From contig JAUSLF010000030.1 in NCBI GenBank assembly GCA_030646695.1, forward strand, positions 1-64,000: a DNA stretch of 64,000 bases, written 5' to 3'. Position 1 is the stretch's first letter; each line of letters opens with the position of its first letter. The notes under the pieces were generated by a model that worked only from the letters and a program-made list of their open reading frames with translations, searched no databases and was not told the origin of the DNA. Source of the DNA: Nitrosomonadaceae bacterium. Its GTDB lineage: Bacteria; Pseudomonadota; Gammaproteobacteria; Burkholderiales; Nitrosomonadaceae. Shown piece after piece: positions 1 through 8,982 of the stretch. A program made the translations under genes and the position numbers.

Positions 1-1
1 C

Positions 2-1420
2 GGTACGTTGCAGGCGGGGGGCACGATCACGTCGCTGGGCACGCGGACGGTGACCTTGACCAGCACGGGGCTCATCGACACCAACGGCAACAGCGTCAGC
101 ATCGCTGGAGTGATGAGCGGGGCGGGCGGGCTGACCAAGAACGGGTCAGGCACGCTAACGCTGAGCAATGCGGCCAACACCTTTAGCGGGGCGGTGACGC
201 TTAATGCGGGGACCACCAGTGTGGCGGTCCTGGCTAATTCAGGGACGAATAGTTCGCTGGGCACGGGCGCCGGGACACCGGGCATCACGCTAGGCAGCGC
301 AACGGCAGCGACATTGTTGTACACCGGTAACACCACCACCAGCAACCGGGCGCTCATGCTTGGCGGGGCAGGCGGCGGGACGCTGCAGATGACGGCGGCG
401 GCACAGACACTGACGCTCTCTGGCACGGTAACCGCGACCGCAGGAACGCTGACGCTTGACACGGGCACGAGCAATGCAATTCTCACCAATACCTCGAACA
501 ACTTTAGCACCGTTCAGATTACGAGCGGGGGCGCGATCTCGCTGGTCGATTCTAACGCCATGACGCTGGGATCATCGAGCCTGGGTACGCTCACGGCGCG
601 CACGCTCACGGGTAATCTCACGCTGAGCGGCAATATCACTGCTAGCGGCAGCGGTGACGCGATTGTGCTGGCTGCTGGCGGCAACTTCAATAATGCAAGT
701 GGCTTTACGCTGACACCGGGCACGGGCCGCTGGCTGGTCTATTCGACTGACCCAACCGCTGCTGGCGCAGATCGGGGTGGACTCGTCTATGACTTCAAGC
801 AATACAATCTCGCGTACCCTGGAGCACCAACCCCGCTAACCGGCGACGGCTTCATCTATAGCGTCGCGCCAGTCATCACGCCCAGCCTGATTGGGACGGT
901 CAGCAAGACCCACGATGGCACCACTGCTGTAACAAATCTCACGTCTGCCAATTTCACAACCTCGGGGATCATCGATGCCGATACTGTTACGTTTACCTTT
1001 CCGGCAACCGGTACCTATAACAACGCAAACGTTGGCGTAGGTAAACTCGTCACTGCGGATGCCATCTCGATCATCGGCGCCACCAACGGTGCCGCCACTG
1101 TCTTCGGTTACCAGCTTGCAGGTACCCTCGCGAGCGGAAATATTGGGACGATCACAACTGAGTCAACCACGGTGACCAGCGAGCCGGGTGTGGTAGCGGC
1201 TGTTACCACGGTTGCGACACAAGTGGTTCTTCGCGACCCCGCTCTGGTTGCTGCCCCAGACTTGATCACTGTTTCGCTTGCCCTCAATACGTTGCTGCCC
1301 CCCGTGAGCGTGTTACCAAACCTGGATTCTCCGGATGTGGTGATCTCGCCGTGGCTGAGTGTTGCCAGTTGCGGGATCAGTTTACCCTTCACGACCGGGG
1401 CTGGGAGTTGTGGGCCCTGA
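2..1420 (+). CDS. C-terminal part of a haemagglutinin-like secreted exoprotein (partial)
   Basis: The reading frame is open from the left edge, so the true start lies outside the window. The visible part is almost all Gly/Ala/Thr/Ser/Asn-rich beta-strand repeats of the autotransporter or filamentous-haemagglutinin type (segments such as GAGGLTKNGSGTLTLSNAAN). A conserved block with RWLVYSTDP follows, then an MBG/YDG-like domain around residues 290-390 of the visible part (TVSKTHDGTTAV). The protein ends in a short Val/Pro-rich tail with two Cys and no beta-barrel. By family knowledge this suits a TpsA-type adhesin exported by a separate TpsB pore, expected outside the window. Function as an adhesin or contact factor is inference. 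Confidence 0.7.
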   Translation, partial: GTLQAGGTITSLGTRTVTLTSTGLIDTNGNSVSIAGVMSGAGGLTKNGSGTLTLSNAANTFSGAVTLNAGTTSVAVLANSGTNSSLGTGAGTPGITLGSATAATLLYTGNTTTSNRALMLGGAGGGTLQMTAAAQTLTLSGTVTATAGTLTLDTGTSNAILTNTSNNFSTVQITSGGAISLVDSNAMTLGSSSLGTLTARTLTGNLTLSGNITASGSGDAIVLAAGGNFNNASGFTLTPGTGRWLVYSTDPTAAGADRGGLVYDFKQYNLAYPGAPTPLTGDGFIYSVAPVITPSLIGTVSKTHDGTTAVTNLTSANFTTSGIIDADTVTFTFPATGTYNNANVGVGKLVTADAISIIGATNGAATVFGYQLAGTLASGNIGTITTESTTVTSEPGVVAAVTTVATQVVLRDPALVAAPDLITVSLALNTLLPPVSVLPNLDSPDVVISPWLSVASCGISLPFTTGAGSCGP

Positions 1421-1479
1421 TAGCACAGACGGATTTATGAAATCTCCACGCTACCAAATTCCAAAACTACTCAATCAGC

Positions 1480-2186
1480 TTATTCCCCCAGATAGGCATG
1501 CCGCACCTTCTGGTTACTCAGTAACGCTCTCGCTTCATCGTGTAAGGTGATCAGGCCGCTTTCCAGCACATAGCCGCGATGGCTGGTTTCCAGCGCGAGC
1601 TTGGCGTTCTGTTCTACCAGCAGGATGGTGACGCCTTCTGCCGCGATGGCGCGGATAGTTTCAAAAATCTTCTGTACCATCAGCGGCGCCAGCCCCATGC
1701 TGGGTTCGTCCAGCAGCAACAGTCGTGGGCGCGACATCAGTGCACGGCCGATGGCGAGCATCTGCTGTTCGCCGCCCGACAGCGTTCCGGCCGCTTGATG
1801 GTTGCGTTCCTGCAGGCGCGGGAAGCGCGCATAAACCCGCTGTAGATCCGCTTTAATTCCCTTTGCATCGTCGCGGCAATAAGCGCCCATGTGCAGGTTT
1901 TCTTCCACCGTCAGCCGTCCGAAAATTCCACGCCCTTCCGGCACCAGCACCAGTCCTTTTCTGACCAGTTGATGCGTAGGCTGGCGGGTGATGGAATGCC
2001 CCTGATAATGAACCGTACCACCCGCTGGCCGTTCCAGTCCGGCCAGCGCGCGCAGCGTGGTGGATTTTCCCGCGCCATTGGCACCGATCAGCGCCACCAG
2101 TTCACCTGCGCGGATTTCCAGGTCGATACCCTTGACCGCATTGATGCCGCCGTAGGAAACCTTCAGGCCGCGCACTTCCAGCAAAT

Positions 2187-2190
<4 letters not shown>
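1480..2190 (-). CDS. livF: Branched-chain amino acid ABC transporter ATP-binding protein LivF
   Basis: Cytoplasmic ATPase of a LivFGHMK-type importer. It has a Walker A motif (GANGAGKST), the signature LSGGEQQ and Walker B (LLLLDEPS), with the LivF-typical VEENLHMGA and VLESG segments. The frame continues upstream, but the start used here (MNLLEV, 236 aa) overlaps the livG stop codon in an ATGA and gives the family length. It is the last gene of the minus-strand operon livK-livH-livM-livG-livF. Substrates of this family include branched-chain amino acids, amides and urea-like compounds, and the sequence alone does not decide between them. Confidence 0.93.
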
Positions 2191-2972
<782 letters not shown>

Positions 2973-2974
2973 GA

Positions 2975-4060
2975 TTAATCATGGCTGGCAAACTCTCGCC
3001 GCCGTACCGGCGAAGGCCATAGCCCTGCCGGGCGCAGCAGCATTATCAGCACCATCGCCAAACCGAGCAGCAGCAGGCGCAAATCGGATGGATCCACAAT
3101 CACGCGCCCGAACAGCGCTTCCTCCAGCGGCCCGATATAGCGCAGCGCTTCCGGCAGTATCGACAGCAGCACCGCGCCGAGTATCACGCCGGGAATGTGG
3201 CCCATGCCGCCCAGCACCACCATGCACAGAATCATGATCGATTCCGTCAGGTGGAAACTTTCCGGACTGACGAACCCTTGGAAACCCGCGAACAGGCCGC
3301 CGGAAACGCCGCCGAAGCTTGCGCCCATGGCGAATGCCAGCAGCTTGACGTTGCGGGTGTTGATGCCCATCGCCTGCGCCGCCACTTCATCTTCCCGTAC
3401 CGCCACCCAGGCGCGGCCGATGCGCGAATTTTCCAGGCGGATGGAAATGAAAATGATCAGCAGCGCCAATGCCAGAAACAGATAATAGTAGTTGTGCACC
3501 GAAGAGAAGGTAATGCCCAGGAACTGGTGAGTGCGGCTGAGAGAGAACTCGCCCAGCATGATCGGATCGATCATGTTCACCCCTTGCGGGCCATTGGTGA
3601 TATTGACCGGCGCATTCAGATTGTTGAGAAAAATACGGATGATTTCGCCGAAGCCCAGCGTCACGATGGCGAGGTAATCGCCGCGCAACCGCAGTGTCGG
3701 CGCGCCCAGCAACACCCCGAACATGCAGGCGACCAATGCGCCCAGCGGCAGCAGCGTCCAGAATGGCAGATGCAGACCGAAATGCGGCGAGGCCAGCAAG
3801 GCATACAGATAAGCGCCGACGGCGAAAAACGCGACATAGCCCAGATCCAGCAGGCCGGCAAAGCCCACCACGATATTGAGTCCCAGCGCCAGCATGATGT
3901 AGAGCAGGGTGTGATCGAGTATCCGCACCCAGGAGCGGCCCAGCGCCGCATCGGTGACAAAAGGCAGCAGCACCAGCGCGGCGCCGATCAGCGCAAATCC
4001 CAGCCATATGGCATACGGCTCGCGTTTGAATTTGCGCCAGTAGGTCAGTAATTCATTCAT
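2975..4060 (-). CDS. livM: Branched-chain amino acid ABC transporter permease LivM
   Basis: Polytopic inner-membrane permease, 361 aa. It shows the LivM hallmarks: GLNIVVGFAGLLDLGYVAF near the N-terminal third, LRGDYLAIVTLGFGEI in the middle, and the cytoplasmic loop AVREDEVAAQAMGIN that contacts the ATPases. The C-terminus has the usual RPAGLWPS. It starts 2 bp before livH ends in transcription order and pairs with LivH as the translocation pore. Confidence 0.93.
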   Translation of the reverse strand: MNELLTYWRKFKREPYAIWLGFALIGAALVLLPFVTDAALGRSWVRILDHTLLYIMLALGLNIVVGFAGLLDLGYVAFFAVGAYLYALLASPHFGLHLPFWTLLPLGALVACMFGVLLGAPTLRLRGDYLAIVTLGFGEIIRIFLNNLNAPVNITNGPQGVNMIDPIMLGEFSLSRTHQFLGITFSSVHNYYYLFLALALLIIFISIRLENSRIGRAWVAVREDEVAAQAMGINTRNVKLLAFAMGASFGGVSGGLFAGFQGFVSPESFHLTESIMILCMVVLGGMGHIPGVILGAVLLSILPEALRYIGPLEEALFGRVIVDPSDLRLLLLGLAMVLIMLLRPAGLWPSPVRRREFASHD

Positions 4061-4062
4061 GG

Positions 4063-4986
4063 CTACGCCCGCTCAGCCGTGCGCTCGCCGAGCAGCCCGG
4101 AGGGACGGAACACCAGCACCAGGATCAGTACGAAAAATGCGAATACATCCTGATAATGGCTGCCGAGCACACCGCCGGTAAGCGGCCCGATGTAACCCGC
4201 GCCCAGACTTTCGATCACCCCCAGCAGCAATCCTCCCAGCATGGCGCCGCCGAGATTGCCGATACCGCCGAGAACTGCGGCGGAGAAGGCTTTCAGTCCC
4301 AGCAGAAAGCCCATGTAATAATGCGCCAGGCCGTAGTAAGCGCCAACCATCAGGCCTGCCACTGCGGCCAGTGCCGAGCCGATGATGAAGGTAGCGGAAA
4401 TAACCGTGTTGACGTTGACCCCCATCAGCCCCGCAACTTCCGGATTCTGCGCGGTAGCGCGCATGGCGCGGCCCAGCCGGGTTCTTTTCACCAGAAAAAT
4501 CAATCCCACCATGATTGCCGTCGCCAGCAGGAAAATGAAAATCTGCAAGAGGGTAATGCTTGCGCCGGCAATGACATAAGCATCGTTCGGCAGCAGCGGC
4601 GGGAAAGCAATGTATTGCCGCCCCCAGACAATCATGGCGAGATTCTGCAGCACAATTGATACACCAATCGCGGTAATCAGTGGTGCCAGACGCGGGGCAT
4701 GGCGCAGCGGACGATAGGCAACGCGCTCGATGCCGTAGCCCAGCAGCATACAGGCGGGAATGGCGATCAGCAGGCCCATCAGTACGATAACCGGCCCCGG
4801 CAGGGCGGTGCCGGTCAAGGCGTGAATCGCCGCCAGCGCCACCATCGCGCCGATCATCACGACTTCACCATGAGCGAAATTGATCAGCCCGAGGATGCCG
4901 TAGACCATGGTGTAGCCGAGCGCAACCAGTGCATAGATGCTGCCCAGTACCAGGCCGTTTATGATCTGCTGAAGGAAAATATCCAC
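4063..4986 (-). CDS. livH: Branched-chain amino acid ABC transporter permease LivH
   Basis: Inner-membrane permease of 307 aa with the family start QQIINGLVLGSIYALVALGY, the GLINFAHGEVVMIGA motif, and the ATPase-contact loop RATAQNPEVAGLMGVNV. It ends with RPSGLLGE. It lies downstream of the binding protein, separated from it by about 116 bp. That gap has no gene and is larger than the other gaps in the operon, so expression of livH-M-G-F could be partly independent of livK. Confidence 0.93.
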   Translation of the reverse strand: MDIFLQQIINGLVLGSIYALVALGYTMVYGILGLINFAHGEVVMIGAMVALAAIHALTGTALPGPVIVLMGLLIAIPACMLLGYGIERVAYRPLRHAPRLAPLITAIGVSIVLQNLAMIVWGRQYIAFPPLLPNDAYVIAGASITLLQIFIFLLATAIMVGLIFLVKRTRLGRAMRATAQNPEVAGLMGVNVNTVISATFIIGSALAAVAGLMVGAYYGLAHYYMGFLLGLKAFSAAVLGGIGNLGGAMLGGLLLGVIESLGAGYIGPLTGGVLGSHYQDVFAFFVLILVLVFRPSGLLGERTAERA

Positions 4987-5102
4987 GGGTGGGGGTCAGC
5001 CAGAAGAAGGCCGGATTGAACCGTGGTTAACGCGAATGTTCATGGATTGCAGGGGTGAGGTAGGTTCTGCTCGCACCAACCGGGTGTCATGTTGGAAGGG
5101 CT

Positions 5103-6317
5103 TTATCCGCGATCATCCGCGACCGGCATGGCAGCAGCAGTGGACGCGGGTTCGGCCGGTGCACTGGACAGCGTTTCCGCCACCTCCCATTTGCCGTTTC
5201 TCACCCGGTAGAATGTAACTGCGCCCGCTTTCAAGTCGCCTTTTTCATCGAACACGATTCTGGCGGTGACGCCGTTATAATCCGTCTTTGCCAGTTCCGG
5301 TAGATATTTCTCCGGTTTCACCGAATCGGCACGTTTCATTGCTTCGATCATGATATTGACCGCATCGTAGCAGAACGGCGCGTAGAGTTGAATTTCTCTA
5401 TTGTACTTGGCTCTGTATTTATCGCGAAAGGCGATACCGCTGGGCATCTTTTCGAGCGGAACGCCGGGCAGCGAACCATAAGCGCCTTCCGCCGCATCTC
5501 CCGCCAGTTTGATGAACTCCGGAGTATAGACGCCGTCGCCACCGAGAAACTGGGCGGTGATGCCGAGCGATCTGACCTGCCGCATCAGCGGACCGCCCTG
5601 CGGGTCCATCCCGCCGAAGAACAGCACATCGGGTTGCTTGCCTTTGATCGCGGTCAGAATGGCGCGAAAATCAGTCGATTTGTCGGTGGTGAATTCGCGC
5701 GCCACGATGATCCCGCCGTTAGCCTTGACCGATTTTTCGAATTCGTCGGCAAGCCCCTGGCCATAAGCGGTGCGGTCATCGATGATGGCGATTCTTTTTG
5801 CGGCCAGATGTCTGGTGACGAACTGGCCCAGCAGTCTGCCTTGCTGGACATCATTGGCCATGGTACGGAACGCTGACTTGAAACCTTGCTGGGTATACTT
5901 GGGATTGGTTGCGGAAGGTGAAATCTGCGGGATGCCTGCGTCATGATAAACCCGGGACGCCGGGATGGTGGTGCCGGAATTGAGGTGGCCGATCATGCCG
6001 TTTATTTCCGCATCCGCCAGCTTATGCGCGACGATGGTACCGTTTTTGGGATCGGCCTGATCGTCCTCGCTCAGAAGCTGGAATCGGACCTTCTGTCCGC
6101 CGATGACGATGCCCGCTGCATTTGCTTCCTCGATTGCCAGCCTGACCCCATTCTCATTGTCCTTGCCGATATGCGCCTGGGTGCCGGTAAGCGGTGCGGC
6201 ATGGCCGATTTTTACCAGCAGTTCATCCACCTTGGGCAGGGGCAATGTTTCCTTGCAGCCGGAAAGAATGAGAATGGCAGCCGCAAGGCCAAAACTGAAT
6301 CGTCCGGAAAATCTCAT
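5103..6317 (-). CDS. livK: Branched-chain amino acid ABC transporter substrate-binding lipoprotein LivK-type
   Basis: Periplasmic binding protein of the Peripla_BP_6 / LivJK fold, 404 aa. Recognisable family segments are IGHAAPLTGTQAHIGKDNENG, DDQADPKNGTIVAHKLAD and the SPSATNPKYT region. The N-terminus is a lipoprotein signal (hydrophobic stretch followed by LSGC, Cys at residue 21), so the protein is probably lipid-anchored rather than freely soluble. This is less usual for Gram-negative LivK. The residue after Cys is Lys, which does not suggest inner-membrane retention. First gene of the liv operon. The actual ligand cannot be read from sequence. Confidence 0.9.
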   Translation of the reverse strand: MRFSGRFSFGLAAAILILSGCKETLPLPKVDELLVKIGHAAPLTGTQAHIGKDNENGVRLAIEEANAAGIVIGGQKVRFQLLSEDDQADPKNGTIVAHKLADAEINGMIGHLNSGTTIPASRVYHDAGIPQISPSATNPKYTQQGFKSAFRTMANDVQQGRLLGQFVTRHLAAKRIAIIDDRTAYGQGLADEFEKSVKANGGIIVAREFTTDKSTDFRAILTAIKGKQPDVLFFGGMDPQGGPLMRQVRSLGITAQFLGGDGVYTPEFIKLAGDAAEGAYGSLPGVPLEKMPSGIAFRDKYRAKYNREIQLYAPFCYDAVNIMIEAMKRADSVKPEKYLPELAKTDYNGVTARIVFDEKGDLKAGAVTFYRVRNGKWEVAETLSSAPAEPASTAAAMPVADDRG

Positions 6318-6441
6318 GAAATCCTCTTGTCTGAATCGCGGATTCCTGCGGGGATCGGGCTGCAGCGGTAGATGTGTTCGACAACGATGCCGGATAAAGA
6401 CCGACGCAAAGGATTATCCGCAGCCTCTGCGATAATGTCAA

Positions 6442-6469
6442 TTTTACGCTGCCGTTTTTTGTGTATAGA
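6442..6469 (+). promoter_or_regulatory. Putative promoter of tRNA-Ala
   Basis: A TTTTAC box and a TATAGA box lie 16 bp apart, and the second ends about 14 bp before the mature 5' end of the tRNA, a normal spacing for a tRNA promoter. Seen by eye only. Confidence 0.5.
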
Positions 6470-6483
6470 ATACGCCGTCATGT

Positions 6484-6559
<76 letters not shown>

Positions 6560-6998
6560 CTAACCAATCCACAGCAGTTCGAAAAATTCACACGCTCGGG
6601 AAAGATTGAAGCCGGACAAAATGAGCTGTTGGCTGTGTCGCATGTTATTGAGCTTTACATAATTGAAGACAACATTTGTAACGAGTGCACCAGTAGACGA
6701 AATCCATCAATTCGTCATTCCCTGTCACCCTCGCGAAGGCGGGGGGCAAGCGTGGCGTAAAGCAAGAAAAGGAATTGCTTTTGCATGTACTGGGGGTGGG
6801 TTGGGGCGGGAAATTTTGGGGAGTGTGGGAAGTTTGATAGAATGCACCCCGGCCAAGCTCCGCGCTTGTTGACAATATGGGATATTTTGTGGAGGTATGG
6901 CGAACACACAGCAATCGTATGGCAAGCAACAGCGGGGCTTTCAAGGCAATGTGTTGTCCTCGTCTCCCAAGTTGCCTCAGAACATTCCGGTTCATTCC
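6560..6998 (+). other. Intergenic spacer between the two tRNA genes
   Basis: No convincing gene is visible in these 439 bp on either strand. The short open frames lack ribosome-binding sites and family resemblance. Around 6713-6745 there is a stretch (CGTCATTCC... GCGAAGGCGGG) like the short GC-rich palindromic repeats scattered in many proteobacterial genomes. An AT-rich TAGAAT box at about 6838 could be a promoter element, but its partner is unclear. Confidence 0.4.
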
Positions 6999-7074
6999 GG
7001 GTCGTTAGCTCAGCTGGTAGAGCAGCGGACTCTTAATCCGTAGGTCGTCGGTTCGAATCCGACACGGCCCACCA
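6999..7074 (+). tRNA. tRNA-Lys (anticodon CTT)
   Basis: A 76-nt cloverleaf. The acceptor pairs GGGTCGT with ACGGCCC. The anticodon stem GCGGA/TCCGT carries loop CTCTTAA, so the anticodon is CTT (codon AAG). The T-arm GTCGGTTCGAATCCGAC is perfect and CCA is encoded. An integrase fragment begins 14 bp downstream, so the gene is the likely attachment site of the island that follows. Confidence 0.95.
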
Positions 7075-7081
7075 ATAAAAC

Positions 7082-7116
7082 AAGGAGCTAGCGTAGATGC
7101 TGGCCCCTTCTTTTTT
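7082..7116 (+). terminator. Rho-independent terminator after tRNA-Lys
   Basis: Hairpin formed by AAGG..CTAGC pairing with GCTGG..CCTT (one G-U pair, a small internal bulge), followed by six T. It begins 8 bp after the tRNA CCA. Confidence 0.6.
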
Positions 7117-7312
7117 CCTGATGTGCCGAAATTGTGCTCTCAAGGACATTCGACACCAACTCGGAATGCTGCATGAGTTGCGGTTTCGACAGGTGAGCAT
7201 AGCGCCTCACCATCTCTTCCGATTCCCATCCACCGAGTTCCTGCAACACATTCATGGGCGGCCTTGTTGCGCTAACCAACTTACCCAGATGCGGCGCAGA
7301 TCGTGCCGTCAC
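7088..7312 (-). pseudogene. Tyrosine-recombinase integrase, C-terminal fragment (frameshifted)
   Basis: The minus-strand frame encodes PMNVLQELGGWESEEMVRRY AHL, the C-terminal catalytic part of phage/island integrases including the nucleophilic Tyr. The upstream part of the motif (HDLRRIWVSWLAQQGRP) is present but in another frame, so one base has been gained or lost near 7258. Just above it a stop and loss of similarity mark where the rest of the gene is missing. It sits directly beside tRNA-Lys, the normal place for an island integrase. Non-functional. Confidence 0.8.
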
Positions 7313-7329
7313 TGGTCTATGCGGTCCAG

Positions 7330-7620
7330 TTACGAGTGCAATGCGCGGAGCGCTGCTTCTGGTTCTTTCTCGACGATGGTCAGCAGGGCAGCAGCGGGCC
7401 CAGTGGGTTGGCGACGATGTTGCTCCCAGTTTCTGAGTGTTGCCACTTTTACTCCAATCAGTTGGGCAAATTCGCTTTGGCTCAATCCAATCTTGGCACG
7501 CACGGACTTTGCATCGGGTGAGCTGATCTTCGTTATTTTTCCGGGCGCAAGCTCACCGCGTCGAATTGCTATAGCTTCTTTCAAGCCTTGCTTGAGAGAT
7601 TCAAAAAGTGTTTTATCCAT
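7330..7620 (-). CDS. NadS/HigA-like helix-turn-helix antitoxin (TA pair 1)
   Basis: A 96-aa DNA-binding protein. The N-terminal half is the toxin-binding part. The C-terminal half is an XRE-type helix-turn-helix (LSQSEFAQLIGVKVATLRNW) ending in the RRQPTGPAAALL segment typical of NadS-type antitoxins. It starts 3 bp after the toxin gene with a good ribosome-binding site (GGAG, 9 bp spacing). Toxin-first order is typical of higBA-like modules. It likely binds the palindrome in the promoter upstream of the toxin gene and neutralises the toxin. Confidence 0.82.
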   Translation of the reverse strand: MDKTLFESLKQGLKEAIAIRRGELAPGKITKISSPDAKSVRAKIGLSQSEFAQLIGVKVATLRNWEQHRRQPTGPAAALLTIVEKEPEAALRALHS

Positions 7621-7623
7621 TGT

Positions 7624-7935
7624 CTATAACTCCTTTACGAGGCTGCGTAAAATTGCGGTTTCCTTGTCTGTCAGATTGTCTTTGACGCTCTTGGGATACG
7701 CCACCAGCATGAGAATCTGGTTGTCTTCGGTGAGCCAGTAATAAATCACCCGTATACCGCCGCTCTTGCCCGTCCCGGCTCGTTTCCAGCGCAATTTGCG
7801 GATGCCACCACCATTCTTGATGAGATCGCCAGTATCCGGACGATTAGACAACTCTGTTTGCAGCTTTGAGTATTCGTCATCGGCCAGCAGTTCTACAATC
7901 AAACGGGTGAATGTCGGGGTCTCAATGAAAATCAT
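7624..7935 (-). CDS. RelE-like mRNA-interferase toxin (TA pair 1)
   Basis: A 103-aa protein of the RelE/HigB superfamily. It has the core GDLIKNGGGIRKLRWKRAGT, then GKSGGIRVIYYWL, then LMLVAYPKS with the C-terminal helix. These are the beta-sheet and basic residues of the RelE fold. Family role: ribosome-dependent mRNA cleavage when free of antitoxin. The ATG lies 6 bp after the -10 box, so the transcript is predicted to be leaderless. It appears intact, with full family length and no frameshift. Confidence 0.83.
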   Translation of the reverse strand: MIFIETPTFTRLIVELLADDEYSKLQTELSNRPDTGDLIKNGGGIRKLRWKRAGTGKSGGIRVIYYWLTEDNQILMLVAYPKSVKDNLTDKETAILRSLVKEL

Positions 7936-7941
7936 ATTTCG

Positions 7942-7969
7942 ACTATACGCCGCTGGCGTACTATGTCAA
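7942..7969 (-). promoter_or_regulatory. Promoter and operator of TA pair 1
   Basis: On the minus strand a perfect TTGACA (7964-7969) is followed after 16 bp by TATAGT (7942-7947). The spacer and the start of the -10 contain a perfect 15-bp palindrome with 3-base centre, TACGCC GCT GGCGTA (7946-7960), a natural site for the HTH antitoxin. The toxin ATG starts 6 bp after the -10. Confidence 0.75.
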
Positions 7970-8073
7970 GTGTCACAAATGCTGCGTACTTGTGAAGGCG
8001 TAGACACAGACTGGCGATACCAGGCTGTGTGTATTAGAGATAGACTTGCTGATGAGTAGCGCTTATTTAACGG

Positions 8074-8370
8074 CTATGCGGCAGCTTCCCTGAGAACTTC
8101 AGGTCTGCGTTCGGCGATGGCAATAAGAGTCTTGGCTGCGCCGCTAGGCTGGCGCCGACCTTGTTCCCACTCCTGTAGTGTCCGCACCGATACACCGAGC
8201 AGCTTGGCAAACTCGGTTTGCGACAGGCCGGATTTTTTCCGTGCGGATATGACAGGTGACATGACAACACGGCCTTTTCCGGCAACCATCTGGCGCACAG
8301 ACTCCAGCAACTCAGCGCCGAGGTCGCGTTGTGCGTCACGTTTTCTCAGTTCTTTTTCGGTCATGGGCAT
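8074..8370 (-). CDS. HTH antitoxin (TA pair 2), paralogue of pair 1
   Basis: A 98-aa protein with the same architecture as the pair 1 antitoxin: a charged N-terminal half, then LSQTEFAKLLGVSVRTLQEW and RRQPSGAAKTLIAIAERRPE. Two starts are possible. The upstream ATG (8370) has an AGGAG 8 bp away and is chosen. The ATG at 8364 would overlap the toxin stop as ATGA. It probably represses the promoter at 8682-8709 and neutralises the neighbouring toxin. Confidence 0.82.
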   Translation of the reverse strand: MPMTEKELRKRDAQRDLGAELLESVRQMVAGKGRVVMSPVISARKKSGLSQTEFAKLLGVSVRTLQEWEQGRRQPSGAAKTLIAIAERRPEVLREAAA

Positions 8371-8675
8371 GTTATCTTCTCCTTAATCGTTTTCAATATA
8401 TGTGCAGGAATATTTTCGTGTTCGTTTTTTGCATAAATCAGCAATAGCCAAACTGTTTTATCTTCAAGCATGTTGTAATAGATCACACGCACACCCCCGC
8501 TTTTACCGATTCCTTTGCGTGACCAGCGTACTTTGCGACAACCGCCAGAGCAGCGCACAACATCGCCGACGTTATGGTGTTCTGCAATCCAGACAGAAAA
8601 TGCTTCACGTTCATCTTCCGTCCAATAGTCACTGACATAGCGGCTGAATATTTCAGATTCTGCAACAGTGAGCAT
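8361..8675 (-). CDS. RelE-like toxin (TA pair 2), paralogue of pair 1
   Basis: A RelE/HigB-type toxin with GDVVRCSGGCRKVRWSRKG, GKSGGVRVIYYNM and LLLIYAKNEHENI, matching pair 1 block by block. The frame extends to an ATG at 8693, but that codon lies inside the operator between the -35 and -10 boxes. The ATG at 8675 (MLTVAESEIF) lies 6 bp after the -10, exactly as in pair 1, and is used here (104 aa). It overlaps its antitoxin by 10 bp. Apparently intact. Confidence 0.82.
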   Translation of the reverse strand: MLTVAESEIFSRYVSDYWTEDEREAFSVWIAEHHNVGDVVRCSGGCRKVRWSRKGIGKSGGVRVIYYNMLEDKTVWLLLIYAKNEHENIPAHILKTIKEKITCP

Positions 8676-8681
8676 AGACAT

Positions 8682-8709
8682 ATCATACGGCATTGCCGTA
8701 CCATGTCAA
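8682..8709 (-). promoter_or_regulatory. Promoter and operator of TA pair 2
   Basis: TTGACA (8704-8709) and TATGAT (8682-8687) are separated by 16 bp on the minus strand. A perfect palindrome TACGGC ATT GCCGTA (8686-8700) fills the spacer. Layout, spacing and box positions are the same as in pair 1, but the palindrome half-sites differ by one base (GCC versus GGC core), which may keep the two regulators separate. Confidence 0.75.
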
Positions 8710-8780
8710 GTTGAGTGGTAGAGATATCTTGGGGGTGGCCACTTGTTCAGGCAGCCAGTTTTTTCAGCGGCAATATACAT

Positions 8781-8982
8781 CTAGCCGAATAGCCGTTCCA
8801 GCAGCACATCACGCTCGACACCTTGGGCTGCCGCCACATCGCCGAGAATGGCTGAAAGCGTGCCTATCCGCAGAGGATCATGCAGTGGAACAGTGATATG
8901 GTGCTGATGTGGAACATCGCAAGTCAGACGGACATGGCTGCCTGACCAGTTCGGCGCCGGTCAGGTCACGCGGTAATCTTAT
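8781..8982 (-). pseudogene. HicA/YcfA-like toxin, inactivated
   Basis: The minus strand encodes RLPRDLTGAELV in one frame and GSHVRLTCDVPHQHHITVPL HDPLRIGTLSAIL...LLERLF in another. Together these are the start and the body of a HicA-like toxin. The dozen or so residues normally between the two halves are missing and the frame is shifted. The expected ATG overlapping the antitoxin stop reads ATA. The catalytic His region survives but is out of frame, so no functional toxin can be made. Confidence 0.78.

Noticed and set aside
3197-4051. 284-codon open frame on the plus strand opposite livM
   Set aside because: Runs entirely antisense to a clear livM gene, and its His/Gln/Arg-rich composition is typical of the complement of a GC-rich gene. 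No family resemblance.
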